Source of the DNA: Alteribacter keqinensis
GTDB taxonomy: Bacteria > Bacillota > Bacilli > Bacillales > Salisediminibacteriaceae
Direction of reading: 5' to 3'
Assembly: GCF_003710255.1 (NCBI RefSeq)
Contig: NZ_RHIB01000001.1
Coordinates: 1,736,001 to 1,800,000, forward strand
Length of the DNA: 64,000 nt
Position numbers and translations under genes: made by a program. Of this stretch, positions 8,358 through 18,900 are shown in pieces. Numbering within the stretch: position 1 is the stretch's first letter; each line of letters opens with the position of its first letter. The notes below the pieces were generated by a model. It saw only the letters and a program-made list of their open reading frames with translations. It had not been told where the DNA came from and made no database searches.

Positions 8358-9734
8358 ATGTTGAAAAAGCTCAGCTCCCTCCAAGAGTATGAATGGATTT
8401 ATCAAACCTTTAGTAATGCCCATAAACAGTCTTTCGGCGAAATACCCAGGCAGACTGTGAAATGGTTCGTGCCACCCCGGTTCGAAAGCTATATAAAGAT
8501 CCTTCACCCCTTAGATACCGGGGATACATACAAAAAACTGGCAGAAAAGTTCGGCGAAACCTACGATAAAACCATCACACCGGGCACGTTCGAGCCTCAT
8601 TTGTATGAGAAGGATATCAACCTGCACCCCGAACTTGGCCGGAAAACGTACTCCAGATTAGTTGAAACGCTCGCTCCCTTTACAAAAGATCCGTGCTATT
8701 TTTATTTCTCAGACTACGACAATCCCGTGCCGGAGTCTTTATATCTCGGTCCGCTCCAAGATGCCGTGCCCCTTTTTGATAAAAACCAAGGAACCGCTCC
8801 GATATACTGGTGGCCTGAAGATCGGTCATGGATCGTTCATAATCAGGCATTTCGTTCCTATACGATTTTTGCAGGACCCCGTGCTCTTGCTGAAAAGATT
8901 CTAAGTGCCGACAATCTTGAGGCCTTTGAAATTGATGAAAACTTCAACATGTCCGGCGGTGGAGATTTTACATTTAAAAGCCACTTCAACCATATCCCCC
9001 TTGAGCGCATTAAAGATGGGGAGCCATACGAATGGATTGACCGGGAACTTAGAGCTGTACACTTGAAAAATTACGGCAAAACCAGTTCACTCACAGTTGA
9101 AAATATCATACCGCCTGTTTACGAAGGGTATCTGAAAATCATGCAGCCGATTCACAAGGATAAATACATCACCGATGAAACCAGTCTGTATAAAGACTGT
9201 GACCCTGATAAGATATCCCTGCATCATGGTGAAAAAATGACGTACAAAGAGGCAGCTGAAAAATACAGCCTCGTCTACAACAAGGAAATCAGCATGGGCA
9301 CCTTTTTGAGGCAGTTTGAGGATGATAGTCTTCCGAGGTATCTCATCTTTCCGCAGGACGGCAGCCTTGAAAAAGACATTGTCAAAAAACTCTTAGACGC
9401 ACTTCACCCCCACACAAAAACGACATGTTACTTTTACTATGATCTCTTATCCTTACCGGGTGAAGAAATGATCTTCAGAGGAAATCTCCATGACGTTCTG
9501 ACCCTTTGCAGGGAGGATAATGCCGGAGCGTCACCGAAGTACTGGTGGCCGGCGGACCGTTCATGGGTGATTTATACTGATTATGATCTTGAGTATTCCT
9601 TTATAGGTGCTTCAAAAGAAGTAATAAAAGAGCTCTCCTCCCTCTCGGATTTAGAGACTTTTGAAGTGGAAAAAGACACGGGGATCTCGTATGATGCCGA
9701 CATTCATCTGAACCCCGGCAAACCAAATCATTGA
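8358..9734 (+). CDS. Uncharacterised protein with a tandemly duplicated domain
   Basis: I do not recognise this protein. It is soluble, has no signal peptide, and consists of two homologous halves. The first (about residues 1-215) contains YEWIYQTFSNAHKQSFGE, PPRFESYIKILHP, GTFEPHL, CYFYF and YWWPEDRSWIVH. The second (about 220-455) repeats these as YEWIDRELRAVHLKNYGK, PPVYEGYLKIMQP, GTFLRQF, CYFYY and YWWPADRSWVIY. The conserved WWP-DRSW and CYFY motifs should mark the fold core. I start at the ATG at 8358, where the first repeat begins, rather than nine codons upstream. The lipoprotein gene 14 bases downstream is probably co-transcribed. The pattern loosely recalls immunity-type proteins, but no toxin partner is present and function is unknown. 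Confidence 0.75.
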   Translation: MLKKLSSLQEYEWIYQTFSNAHKQSFGEIPRQTVKWFVPPRFESYIKILHPLDTGDTYKKLAEKFGETYDKTITPGTFEPHLYEKDINLHPELGRKTYSRLVETLAPFTKDPCYFYFSDYDNPVPESLYLGPLQDAVPLFDKNQGTAPIYWWPEDRSWIVHNQAFRSYTIFAGPRALAEKILSADNLEAFEIDENFNMSGGGDFTFKSHFNHIPLERIKDGEPYEWIDRELRAVHLKNYGKTSSLTVENIIPPVYEGYLKIMQPIHKDKYITDETSLYKDCDPDKISLHHGEKMTYKEAAEKYSLVYNKEISMGTFLRQFEDDSLPRYLIFPQDGSLEKDIVKKLLDALHPHTKTTCYFYYDLLSLPGEEMIFRGNLHDVLTLCREDNAGASPKYWWPADRSWVIYTDYDLEYSFIGASKEVIKELSSLSDLETFEVEKDTGISYDADIHLNPGKPNH

Positions 9735-9748
9735 ACGGAGTACTGACC

Positions 9749-10144
9749 ATGACAAAGCTCATTTCCGCGTTTATCATCATGGCCTTTTTATTTACGGCAT
9801 GCAGCAATACCGACGCTCGCCAGTGTCCCACAAGGGTGGATACCGTTACACAGAACAGCGAACAGCTGATTGCTGATGAAGAATCCCTCCTCGTTATTTG
9901 TGATGCATTTAATGAGACATCGTGGGATCCAACCATAGAAGCGGAAATGGAAAGAGAACCAGACGTATCGGCCACACTTTTTTTCCAGACAGACGAGAAC
10001 ATGCCCGAACGGCTCTACGAATACAGCGTTTACTTTAATGACGATGATTCGGCAACGATTCTCGGCGGACGCACATCGGAGGGATATGGGATTGTTGCTG
10101 AAGAGGATGTAATCGGGCTTAGAGAGGTACTGCTCAAAGATTAA
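9749..10144 (+). CDS. Small putative lipoprotein
   Basis: The protein begins with a short basic N-terminus, a hydrophobic stretch and the lipobox LFTAC, so C18 should be lipid-modified and the mature protein anchored outside the cytoplasmic membrane. The mature part of about 114 residues is acidic and has two further cysteines (in RQCPT and LVICDAF) that could form a disulfide. The start at 9749 is preceded by ACGGAG at good spacing; six extra codons upstream are possible but weaker. It follows the duplicated-domain gene by 14 bases and ends before a strong terminator, so the two form an operon. No known family is recognised. Confidence 0.75.
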   Translation: MTKLISAFIIMAFLFTACSNTDARQCPTRVDTVTQNSEQLIADEESLLVICDAFNETSWDPTIEAEMEREPDVSATLFFQTDENMPERLYEYSVYFNDDDSATILGGRTSEGYGIVAEEDVIGLREVLLKD

Positions 10145-10180
10145 AATGGGGACTAATCAGAGATCACAGGACAAAACAAG

Positions 10181-10225
10181 CAGGTCCCTTCCTTTTATTA
10201 GGATGAGGACCTGTTTTTATTTTTA
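10181..10225 (+). terminator. Terminator after the lipoprotein gene
   Basis: CAGGTCC and GGACCTG pair around an inner CC/GG stem and are followed by a TTTTTATTTTT tract on the plus strand. Confidence 0.85.
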
Positions 10226-10302
10226 TAGCGTTTAACGATGGGTTTATAAAACTACTTTTCTTTTTCTCCCCTTTAATTGTGGAATTATGAGACTTATCAG
10301 CT

Positions 10303-11217
10303 TTACCCCAGCTCCCTCCTTATGTAATGATTCGCCGGACCAAATCGCTCCACTTCCTGCAGTTTCCTTGACTCAATGCTCAACAAAAAATCCTCAAAAA
10401 CTACGATCGGGAACAGCATCATCCGGGAAACAAGGGTTAAAAAGTCTTCACTTTGCTGATCCTCCGTCTGAAGCAGGTACATAGCATGCTCGTTTACAGA
10501 AATCGTCTGGGCAGACGGACTCAACTTGTAAAACACCTCGTTCATGGCACTCACTAAGGATGATCCTTCCTCAATTAAACAAAGATTCTCGTCAAATACG
10601 CCCCATTCGGTAAGGGAAATCCTCTGGAAGATAAATGTCTTGAAAATACCAGAGCCCGCATCCAATACGGGTTGTTTCCCGGCATTCGTTCTTTGAATAA
10701 AAACCATATTTTCCTCAAATATGTCATCATGCGGCCTCGCCTTAATATTCATGCCAGCCCTTACCTCGGCAACAGCTGAAAGAGATTCTGATTCCTTCAT
10801 TATTCTTTCACCGCTTCGTTTATAAGCCCTGCTTAATCGGTGAGACGCAGCAAAATCCGATATGTGAACCAGGTCACTCTGATGACGCAGGATGATCTCG
10901 ATCCCTGCCGAGCGCAGTTCTTTTAAATTACAAAGAGCCCGTATGACCCAGGGTGGAACGGGACGCACCGGAATCCGCCTGCCGTAAAAAAGATCGATCA
11001 TATGCTGAAAATCCGTAATGACTGTGGCTCTCTTGTCATTATACTTCCTGATCAGCTCTGTAACTTTATGAATAGCAAAGCACTCAGCACCCACCGACTG
11101 GTGCGACCGTGTTTCCGTTGTAAATGTGTAATACGTTTTAATAAACCCTTTCGTGCGGATGATCCCGGCACCCAGCTTCTTCTCCGACGAACTCCCGTCA
11201 CACACATAAAAAGCCAT
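10303..11217 (-). CDS. Uncharacterised protein with an N-terminal RNase H fold
   Basis: The first 130 residues carry the layout of an RNase HI domain: FYVCDGSS with D7 in strand one, AECFAI with E45 in helix one, ITDFQHM with D69, and HISDFAASHRLSRAY with D121. All four acidic residues expected for two-metal catalysis are therefore present. The C-terminal 170 residues match nothing I know. The gene is monocistronic with a clear AGGAGGGG site, and no toxin, CRISPR or phage gene is nearby. It could be an RNA/DNA hybrid nuclease or a relative of the ribonuclease-HI-like proteins that occur besides housekeeping RNase H. The fold is a confident inference; the function is not known. Confidence 0.7.
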   Translation of the reverse strand: MAFYVCDGSSSEKKLGAGIIRTKGFIKTYYTFTTETRSHQSVGAECFAIHKVTELIRKYNDKRATVITDFQHMIDLFYGRRIPVRPVPPWVIRALCNLKELRSAGIEIILRHQSDLVHISDFAASHRLSRAYKRSGERIMKESESLSAVAEVRAGMNIKARPHDDIFEENMVFIQRTNAGKQPVLDAGSGIFKTFIFQRISLTEWGVFDENLCLIEEGSSLVSAMNEVFYKLSPSAQTISVNEHAMYLLQTEDQQSEDFLTLVSRMMLFPIVVFEDFLLSIESRKLQEVERFGPANHYIRRELG

Positions 11218-11458
11218 CGATTTGCCCCTCCCGCTCCGCTCTCGTTATCTTCATAACTATGCAGACAAAAGGACAACCATACCAACAACCTTGCTCACCT
11301 CTTAACACAGGGTCAGACCCCACGCTCACCGATTCACAACCAAGTTAGTTAATTTATTTAATTTTTGGAATCGTTTGATTTTTACATCCTTAGACGATAT
11401 TCTAGTATTTATAGTTAAAATTTTCTGACACTCTGACGCATCATAGAGGAGGCAAAAA

Positions 11459-12712
11459 ATGAAGAACAGATGGCTTATTGCGTTATCTGCAATTGCGATT
11501 CACCTTTCGATCGGTGCGGCGTATGCCTACAGCGTGTATACGAATCCGATCCATAATGAAATGGGATGGTCCACATCCGGCATTACGATTGCATTTACGA
11601 TCATGATGGCACTTGCAGGGATTTCAGCCGCATTTTTTGGCAGTTTTGTCGAGAAGCAGGGTCCCCGCCGCTCAGCTATACTGGCAGCTGTCCTTTTCGG
11701 ACTTGGACAAGCCGGTTCCGGTGTAGCTATTGCTGTTGATTCTCTTGTGCTCTTTTTACTTACATACGGCCTTGCCAGCGGTCTCGGGCTGGGGCTTGGG
11801 TACATCGCTCCTGTATCCACACTTGTAAAATGGTTCCCGGACCGCCGCGGGCTTGCGACGGGCATGGCTGTAATGGGCTTTGGTGCCGGCGCACTGATCA
11901 CAGCTCCGGTGGCTGCTTCCATGATGGAGTCAATCGGCATAACGTCCACCTTCTACATTCTCGGTGCATGTTACTTTGTAATTATCATTCTCGGTGCATC
12001 CTACATCGCACCGCCGCCTGAAGGATGGATGCCGGCTACTATGAAAAAAGACATTGCTTCCGGTAAAAAAGTCGTGAAAAAAGACTTGTCCCAGCTGACG
12101 GCAAAACAAGCTGTCCGGACACGGCGTTTCTGGATGCTCTGGACGATGATGCTTATTAATACAAGCGCGGGAATCATGATGATCTCGGTAGCGTCTCCAA
12201 TGGCTCAGGAAGTCGTCGGACTTACTGCAGCGGCTGCGGCAACGATGGTAGGAATTATGGGGATCTTTAACGGAGGCGGACGCCTTGCCTGGGCTGCGAT
12301 CTCTGACTATATCGGTCGTCCTACTGTGTTTATGATTTTCTTTATTCTTCAGATCATCGCTTTTATCATGATGCCAAACATTACAAATGTTCTCGTGTTC
12401 CAGGCCCTCATATTGGTTGTAGTGAGCTGTTACGGAGGCGGATTCTCAAACCTTCCGGCTTTTATTGGTGACCTTTTTGGAACAAAACAGCTTGGTGCCA
12501 TCCACGGTTACCTGCTGACAACATGGTCTCTCGGCGGTATTCTCGGTCCGTTTATTGTCACACAGATTTATGATCGTACAGGGAGCTACATCCCGGTGTT
12601 CTATGTTTTCACAGGCTTAATTGTAATCGCTTTCCTGATCTCTCTCCTTATCCGACTGGACATTAAAAATGTGGAGAAACAGTATGAGAAAGAAAAACAG
12701 GGCGTTGCTTAA
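11459..12712 (+). CDS. OxlT/OFA-family MFS antiporter
   Basis: This 417-residue major facilitator has twelve hydrophobic helices and a cytoplasmic central loop (about residues 190-220). The N-terminal GAAYAYSVYTNP, the A-like motif FVEKQGPRR, WFPDRRGLATGMAVMGFG and the APPPEGWMP segment after helix six are typical of the oxalate/formate antiporter (OFA) family. Members exchange or import small monocarboxylates such as oxalate, formate, pyruvate or lactate. No oxalate decarboxylation genes are nearby, so the substrate is not assigned. A GAGGAGG site lies 7 bases before the ATG, and the gene ends at a strong terminator. Confidence 0.85.
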   Translation: MKNRWLIALSAIAIHLSIGAAYAYSVYTNPIHNEMGWSTSGITIAFTIMMALAGISAAFFGSFVEKQGPRRSAILAAVLFGLGQAGSGVAIAVDSLVLFLLTYGLASGLGLGLGYIAPVSTLVKWFPDRRGLATGMAVMGFGAGALITAPVAASMMESIGITSTFYILGACYFVIIILGASYIAPPPEGWMPATMKKDIASGKKVVKKDLSQLTAKQAVRTRRFWMLWTMMLINTSAGIMMISVASPMAQEVVGLTAAAAATMVGIMGIFNGGGRLAWAAISDYIGRPTVFMIFFILQIIAFIMMPNITNVLVFQALILVVVSCYGGGFSNLPAFIGDLFGTKQLGAIHGYLLTTWSLGGILGPFIVTQIYDRTGSYIPVFYVFTGLIVIAFLISLLIRLDIKNVEKQYEKEKQGVA

Positions 12713-12717
12713 AATGA

Positions 12718-12750
12718 AAGAACCCGCAAATACAAGCGGGTTCTTTTTTT
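12718..12750 (+). terminator. Terminator after the OxlT-like gene
   Basis: AAGAACCCGC and GCGGGTTCTT form a perfect 10-bp stem with an 8-base loop, followed by a T run. Confidence 0.92.
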
Positions 12751-12812
12751 ATGAAACCAATTCCATGCAATAAACACTCAAATGAAGCATTCCTCCCACT
12801 CCTCTTAACCTG

Positions 12813-12845
12813 AAAACCTCCGCAGAACAAGATGTTCTGCGGAGG
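12813..12845 (-). terminator. Terminator after the first subtilase gene
   Basis: CCTCCGCAGAACA and TGTTCTGCGGAGG form a perfect 13-bp stem (12817-12845). TTTTC follows on the minus strand. Confidence 0.88.
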
Positions 12846-12857
12846 CTTCTCAAAAAC

Positions 12858-14180
12858 TTATTTCAATGCTTCATAAGCATCCACCAGTCCGTGTCCAAAA
12901 TACTCATCGTGGCCTTTTTTACCCAGATCGTCAGCGGTCTGCTGAAGGTGGGTAATGATGCGGGCACGGGAGAAGCTTGGATTTTCTGCTTTCACAAGAG
13001 CTGCAGCGGCTGCTACTTTCGGAGCGGCCATGCTTGTACCCATTGCCCATCCATAAGATCCCCGATTAACAGGGATGGTGCTGTAAGCACGTGATTCCGG
13101 CTCCAGCAATGATTGATCTCCGTCCTCGTTCGGCCAGTTCGGTCCATAATCGCCACCCGGTGCAGCAAGGTTTACGTTCGATGAACCGTAATTTGAATAG
13201 TAGGCAAGAGTGTCACGGTCTGTTGTTGCAGAGACACTAACAACCCCAGGGATATCTGTGAACGTATCAAAAAGCGGGCCGTAGATTTTCCCTTCCCCTT
13301 TTTCTGTTTCAACTGCCTTGCCTAAATCGATTCCGTTATTTCCGTTCGCACCAACAATAATCATCCCTTTTCGGTGAGCATACTGTACAGCCCGCTTGGA
13401 AGACAAGTGAAGAAGGCGATCTTGTTCCTCATTAATAAAGGAGTACGTTCCCAGACTCAGGTTCGCTACGTCGGCCCCATCATCTGCAGCCGTTGTAATA
13501 GCGTTTAGAATACCAGTCCAGTTCATGCGTCCCTGATTATTTGTAACCCGGTATGATGCAAGACCAAGTTCAGGTCCCACACCCATAACGCGGCCATTGG
13601 CTGCGATGGATCCGGCTACGTGGGTACCGTGCGTACCTGAATCACGATAGGCATCTTCTTCGGTCGTATCAGGGTGAAACGTTTTTCCGTATAACAGGTT
13701 ATCCTGAAGATCAGGGTGGGTAAAATCAACCCCTGTATCAATGACAGCAACAACAACCGAGTGATTCCCTTTTGTAATGTCCCATGCAGCCCCATCACCG
13801 GTTACACGTTTAATGTCCCATTGGTACTGCTCAAATAAATCAGCTTCTGTATCCTCTTCACGTGGCGTTACATCCTCATCTGCTTCTAATGCCAGTTCAT
13901 TTGTTTCAATCTCCATATTCTCTGCTGCGTGAGCCACGCCACGGATGGATTCGATCTGTTCTTTCGTTCCTCCTTTTACATACACAAGCCCGACCTGCGG
14001 CGCTTCCTCCAGTACTTCAGCTCCAAGCGCTTCCATCTCTGCCACGGCAGCTTCATTAATGTGATTACCGTTAAATAATACGAGGAATTCCTGCTCTTCT
14101 CCGTCACCCATCGCACTGTTTCCAAAACTCGTTACTGCAAGGGCAACAACGAGGGTCCATATTAAAAAGTACTTCTTCAC
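12858..14180 (-). CDS. Secreted subtilisin-like serine protease (S8)
   Basis: The 440-residue preproprotein has a signal peptide (cleavage around NSAMG), an inhibitor-I9-type propeptide to about residue 110, and a subtilase domain. The catalytic triad is D148 in VIDTGVD, H184 in HGTHVAG and S383 in GTSMAAP; the oxyanion asparagine is N281. The mature enzyme is acidic, as expected for an extracellular protease of a salt- or alkali-tolerant Bacillus. It lies immediately downstream of a second subtilase gene on the same strand, with a 63-base gap, and the two may be co-transcribed or have arisen by duplication; the mature domains are clearly homologous. Its likely role is extracellular protein degradation. 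Confidence 0.92.
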   Translation of the reverse strand: MKKYFLIWTLVVALAVTSFGNSAMGDGEEQEFLVLFNGNHINEAAVAEMEALGAEVLEEAPQVGLVYVKGGTKEQIESIRGVAHAAENMEIETNELALEADEDVTPREEDTEADLFEQYQWDIKRVTGDGAAWDITKGNHSVVVAVIDTGVDFTHPDLQDNLLYGKTFHPDTTEEDAYRDSGTHGTHVAGSIAANGRVMGVGPELGLASYRVTNNQGRMNWTGILNAITTAADDGADVANLSLGTYSFINEEQDRLLHLSSKRAVQYAHRKGMIIVGANGNNGIDLGKAVETEKGEGKIYGPLFDTFTDIPGVVSVSATTDRDTLAYYSNYGSSNVNLAAPGGDYGPNWPNEDGDQSLLEPESRAYSTIPVNRGSYGWAMGTSMAAPKVAAAAALVKAENPSFSRARIITHLQQTADDLGKKGHDEYFGHGLVDAYEALK

Positions 14181-14243
14181 TTTGTTTCCTCCCTATTGGA
14201 AGGCCAATGAAGCAATATCCGCTCCATTGGCCCCGTCTGATTA

Positions 14244-15737
14244 TTATCTTGTTAAAGCCTGATACGCATCTACACGACCATGGCCGTAGTATCTGCTGTA
14301 GCCGCTTGAATCCACACTTGCGGCTGTTTGCTGAAGACGGTTCTGCACCTGACGAGGCGTCGGTTTTTTACCCGTTTCCTCATACACCTGTGAAATAAAG
14401 GCTGCCGCAGCACCAGCTACCTGAGGCGCCGCCATGGACGTTCCGCCTTTCCACCCGTAACCGTTTTCACCGAATAACTCTTTTCCTCGTGCAGACTGGC
14501 CGTCCATATAAGTCGGTACAGTACTCAGAACAAGGAATTTAAAGTTATCTGCTGCATCATACCCCTCCGGACCAAGATCTCCACCAGGTGCACCAAGGTT
14601 AATCGCACCGTTACCATAATTGGAGTAGAACGCGAGACGATCTTCTGTTCCGAAACCGCCTCCCATAGCCGAAACCGTAATCACACCCGGGATCGATGCC
14701 GGTACAAACCAAGCAGCTCCTCTTACGTCATATTCAGGACCTGCATTGCCTTCAATCCAGTCAGCAACCTTGGACGGGTTGCTCATGTCCTGTGCAGAGT
14801 TTCCTGCTGAAGAAACGACCGTTACTCCTCTTTTCACTGCGTAATCGATGGCGCGCTTATAGGCTACAACATCAGCAGCCTGATTATTTCCTAATCTTAC
14901 TCTTTCTCCAGTCTCAGGATCCGTATAGAACCACTGACCAACCACGCGTGTTCCTCCAAGACTCATGTTAATCACATCAACACCGTCATCGGCAGCTGCG
15001 ATAATCGCTGCAGTGATCCAAGCCTGCTGTGCGCCGCCTGTGTTAAACACACGGTAAGACTTCAGCCCGACATCTGGAGCGACACCTTTCATACGGCCGT
15101 TACCGGCAATCGTACCGGCTACGTGAGTACCGTGACTCTGGTTATCCCAGCTGTCTTCTGTTCCCGGTACGAATGTACGGGAAGCATCAGGTCCGCCGAT
15201 AATGTTATCTTTAAGATCCGGGTGATCGAAATCAAACCCAGTATCAATAACTCCTACAACCACATCATGAGTACCGCTATGTACTTCGTGGCTTGCTCCT
15301 TCATTTGTCACCTGTTCAATATCCCACTGCCATCCGGACTCCCAGATGCTTTCATCGGGATCAAGGACACCGGGGTTTGTCCCCTCTGCCAGCTCACCTG
15401 CTTCTTCAAATTCCGGCAGATCAAGCTGAACCTCAATGGCCGGCGTGATGCTCATCACTTCACGCTCACTGTTCATCGCTTTGATAAATTGAAGCGGATT
15501 GTCTGTAACAGCTTCCAATACACCAATTTCTCCAACCTCATACGTCAATTCCCCGCCAGCCGCATTGACCATTTCTTCATATCCGGCAGGCAGTTTCTCC
15601 GATTTAAACGCCACCATAAAACGCTTCAAGTCATCATTTGAAGAAACGTCGTTTGCTGGTGATGCAAAACCTAGAGATGGAACAAGAAGCAACAACACCA
15701 ACCCTAACATAACAGGCAGTTTAAGCTTACTTTTCAC
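14244..15737 (-). CDS. Secreted subtilisin-like serine protease (S8), GTG start
   Basis: This is the second extracellular subtilase of the island. Numbered from the GTG at 15737, it has a signal peptide ending near GFASP, a propeptide of about 110 residues and a catalytic domain with D165 (VIDTGFD), H202 (HGTHVAG), N313 (SSAGNS) and S434 (GTSMAAP). The longest open frame starts 8 codons earlier, but AAGGGGG lies 9 bases before the GTG and nothing suitable precedes the upstream ATG. Compared with its neighbour it has long inserts around WFYTDPETGERVRLGN and DWIEGNAGPEYD, so the substrate groove may differ. Both proteases precede no visible regulator. Confidence 0.92.
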   Translation of the reverse strand: MKSKLKLPVMLGLVLLLLVPSLGFASPANDVSSNDDLKRFMVAFKSEKLPAGYEEMVNAAGGELTYEVGEIGVLEAVTDNPLQFIKAMNSEREVMSITPAIEVQLDLPEFEEAGELAEGTNPGVLDPDESIWESGWQWDIEQVTNEGASHEVHSGTHDVVVGVIDTGFDFDHPDLKDNIIGGPDASRTFVPGTEDSWDNQSHGTHVAGTIAGNGRMKGVAPDVGLKSYRVFNTGGAQQAWITAAIIAAADDGVDVINMSLGGTRVVGQWFYTDPETGERVRLGNNQAADVVAYKRAIDYAVKRGVTVVSSAGNSAQDMSNPSKVADWIEGNAGPEYDVRGAAWFVPASIPGVITVSAMGGGFGTEDRLAFYSNYGNGAINLGAPGGDLGPEGYDAADNFKFLVLSTVPTYMDGQSARGKELFGENGYGWKGGTSMAAPQVAGAAAAFISQVYEETGKKPTPRQVQNRLQQTAASVDSSGYSRYYGHGRVDAYQALTR

Positions 15738-15937
15738 TGGCAAAATCCCCCTTAATCTCATAATAGTTTTAAATTAACACATATTTTTACAAAATAGTTT
15801 GAATTTTAGAAAAATAGTTATTTAGACATGCGAAAGGATTCCGCGATGGACTAACTAAAGAACTAAATACAATATTAACCAAGTGACTCTGGAACCGGAT
15901 GTCATGACAACCGGACAGGGACCATCTTTCTTTCAGC

Positions 15938-15966
15938 CATAAAAGGGCCTGCCAGCCGGCAGACCC
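15938..15966 (-). terminator. Terminator after the large M14 peptidase gene
   Basis: GGGCCTGCC pairs with GGCAGACCC (one A/C mismatch) around AGCC (15944-15966). The minus strand continues with CCCTTTTATGG. Confidence 0.75.
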
Positions 15967-15975
15967 TCCTAAACG

Positions 15976-18900
15976 TTATTCCAAGATACGATACTGATTT
16001 AAATCCACTTCAGTTTCATCTGCTTTTGCTTTCACCTTCACTTCGGTTACATTGACAGTATGGTTATCAAGATCACGGCCGCTGTATGCCTCTTCCTCCG
16101 TGCTGACTTGAATCGAAATCATAAAGGCATCCCCAAGTTGTTCCGCAGCTGATCCAATATCCAAATCTGACACAGGAATCAAGTAGGAAGTTTCACCGTC
16201 TGTAATCTCGATTGATGCTTTATCGTTGTGCTTTCGAAGGTCCTCAATGTCCCCGGAAGTAAGCTCTACTTCAAGGAGTTCAGCCCTTCCGCGATCAGAA
16301 GCGATGGTTACACGGTCTGCACGGGGACTTGACTGAACAGCTCTCATCACTTCACCCTGGGAGATCTTCGAGGTTACCTTGCCATTATCACGGGTTTCAT
16401 CTACATTTTCTTTACTAACTGCGACTCCCTGTCCCCGGCCGTTGTTTCCTCTACGTTCAGTCTCTTCCGTCACCGATGCATAAACAGCATTTGCCAGCAG
16501 CCTGTGGCTGTGCTCTGTATGGGCTCTGAAGGCAAGCTCGTTTGCAAACAGGGTAAAAGAGGCTTCTTCAGTGTCTGCTGTAAATGCCATCGTCTGGCCT
16601 TTAGCCCCATCATTTCCAGGCCACCAGCCGGCACGGTAAAAATCATCGTCGCCGCTGAATGCAGCAAGCATCTCAGCACCTTCGGGAACATCAGTAATCC
16701 AGGCTCCTGTCGTGATGTACAGCTTTTCTTCATTTTCATAGCCGGCAGTAATCCGGTGATCGGCCACTTCTGCTTTTACAAGTCCTTCATGGCCGACTCT
16801 TGTAAAGTCAAAATTAAACCCTGGCAGCATGCCGCTGTTGCGAACGCCGCTTAACGCACTGACGCCAATGCCGATATAGGACTTACCGGCAACCTGGTTC
16901 CGATTAAACGAACTGCTGTCACTAACAATGACATCTGCTTCTGACTGATTCACAAGCTCGAAACCGAGTTCCTCCATAGAGTACCTCAGCTGTGCAGATC
17001 CTGTAACAGCCACTTTCGGTTTACTCAGCACGTCTGACGCCACATTCTGTCCGTTGCCAAGTGGTTCCGAGCTGAAATAATACTCATCCTCGTACTTACG
17101 AAGATCCTGTGTACTTACCAGGTAATCTCCTTTTTCAACACGGCCCCGGGACTCCGTGGCCACTTCAACGGTTTTACCGTCAGACAAAAGGGCATTCACT
17201 ACTCTGATCGTGTCATTGGTGTTGTTGGAAAGAACCTGTCTTGGTGAATTCCCGGTAACCGAACCGGAAGGGGTCTGAACTTCCGTTAATTCAGATGTCT
17301 TTCCTTCAAACAGCCCCGTTTCACGTACGTCAAGGGTGTCAAATCCTCTTAAGTCAGGGAAGTTCACCACAATCGGATCGTACATGGCGCTCCAGTCAGA
17401 CACATCATCCCCTTCGTAAAGAACGGCGTTGGCAAGGCCTCGTTTAGCCTGGTTCATCGGCACCACAAACGTTCCTTTCGGATAGGTGTTTCCATCAATC
17501 GTTACCGGCTGGGTGGTTTCTTCCACCTTCACCCCGTTACGAAGTAAATACTCAGCCATGTTATAGGCTTCGAGCACATTTTTTTGTTCTTTTTCATCTG
17601 CAGGGATTACGTAATAATCCGGGAAGAAGCTGTCATGTTCCCCGCGCACCCGTCCTATGGACTCCCCTGCCGCATTGACAAAGTACTCGTCCACAGCGGG
17701 ATTGTCTTCACCATTTACCCCGCGCTCAAAGATCTCTAATTGTTTCTTAAACAGCTCGTCTTTATTTTCAGCTACATACAATGCCGACCCGAGTCCTACA
17801 CCAACCATGGCGCGAAGAGAGTTTTGGCTGAGGGTTGGCACTTCAATTGTATGGCCGAGAGAACCGTGGAGCATGGCGTACATACCCGTGTAGGCCGGAC
17901 TCATGTCATCCCAGCCGCTGTCCCACTCAAGTCTTGCAATAAAGTAAGACGTTAAGTCAGACTCCCCGACTCCGGTTCTTCCCATCGTATGAGCGTGATC
18001 GATCATGTTGTTGATGAGAAGGTCATATTCAAAGTTAGGGTTATGAGGCGGCGTTGTCGGTTCAATTAAAAATCCGTTCACATACCCGTGCAAATCCACA
18101 AAGGAAAGTGGAGTCCATTTTGCGATCAGCTCATTCACCTGCTGGGTTTCCACCTGGGTCTGATAGGCGTTATCCCGGTTAAGGTCAAAGCCGTTCGCAT
18201 TTCCTCTCGTATTCTCCACACGTCCGTCAGGATTACTCGTAAACATATACAGGAAGATCACATCATCCAGCACCTCGTCCACGTCAAGGCTGACCGGGTA
18301 CTCACTGCCATCCTCATCCGTGGTCACAAAGGATACTTCATCTTCGAGGGCAAACTTCTTAAGAAGCTCAACCTGTGCGTCCACTCCTTCGACTTCATCA
18401 GGGTGTATGTTATTAAACCAGATCGGAACCTGGTAATCTCCCATCGTTCCATCCTCAAGTTGTTCCAGTAAACCTGCCGGGTCTTCCAAAGCTTGAGGAA
18501 GCGTTTCATCCAAATACTTGTCAACTGCCCCTTCGTCCCTTGCGAGAATCACAAAGTGGATATCACGTCCTTCAACAGACTCGCCTGCCTTCTGGTACTC
18601 AAGGTACCGATCATTTAGATCAGCAGCTTCATTAAAGACCTCGTCTATTGCAGGCATGAGTTCTTCATAGAACAGAAACTCATCATACACATTCAGTTTC
18701 ACCATTGTGGCAGCGGTTTCGCCACTTGCCGTATTCATTAGGGCCAGCTCGTAATCTCCGATAAACTGCTGGTACTGGGTACGGATCGTACGGTTTGATA
18801 GATTCGAAGTGTTGTAAAGCAGACCAAATTCCAGAGTAGCCGTTACTTCACCACTGTCACTTACTTCAGGATCTTCAATGACTGTAATAAACGGGTCCCC

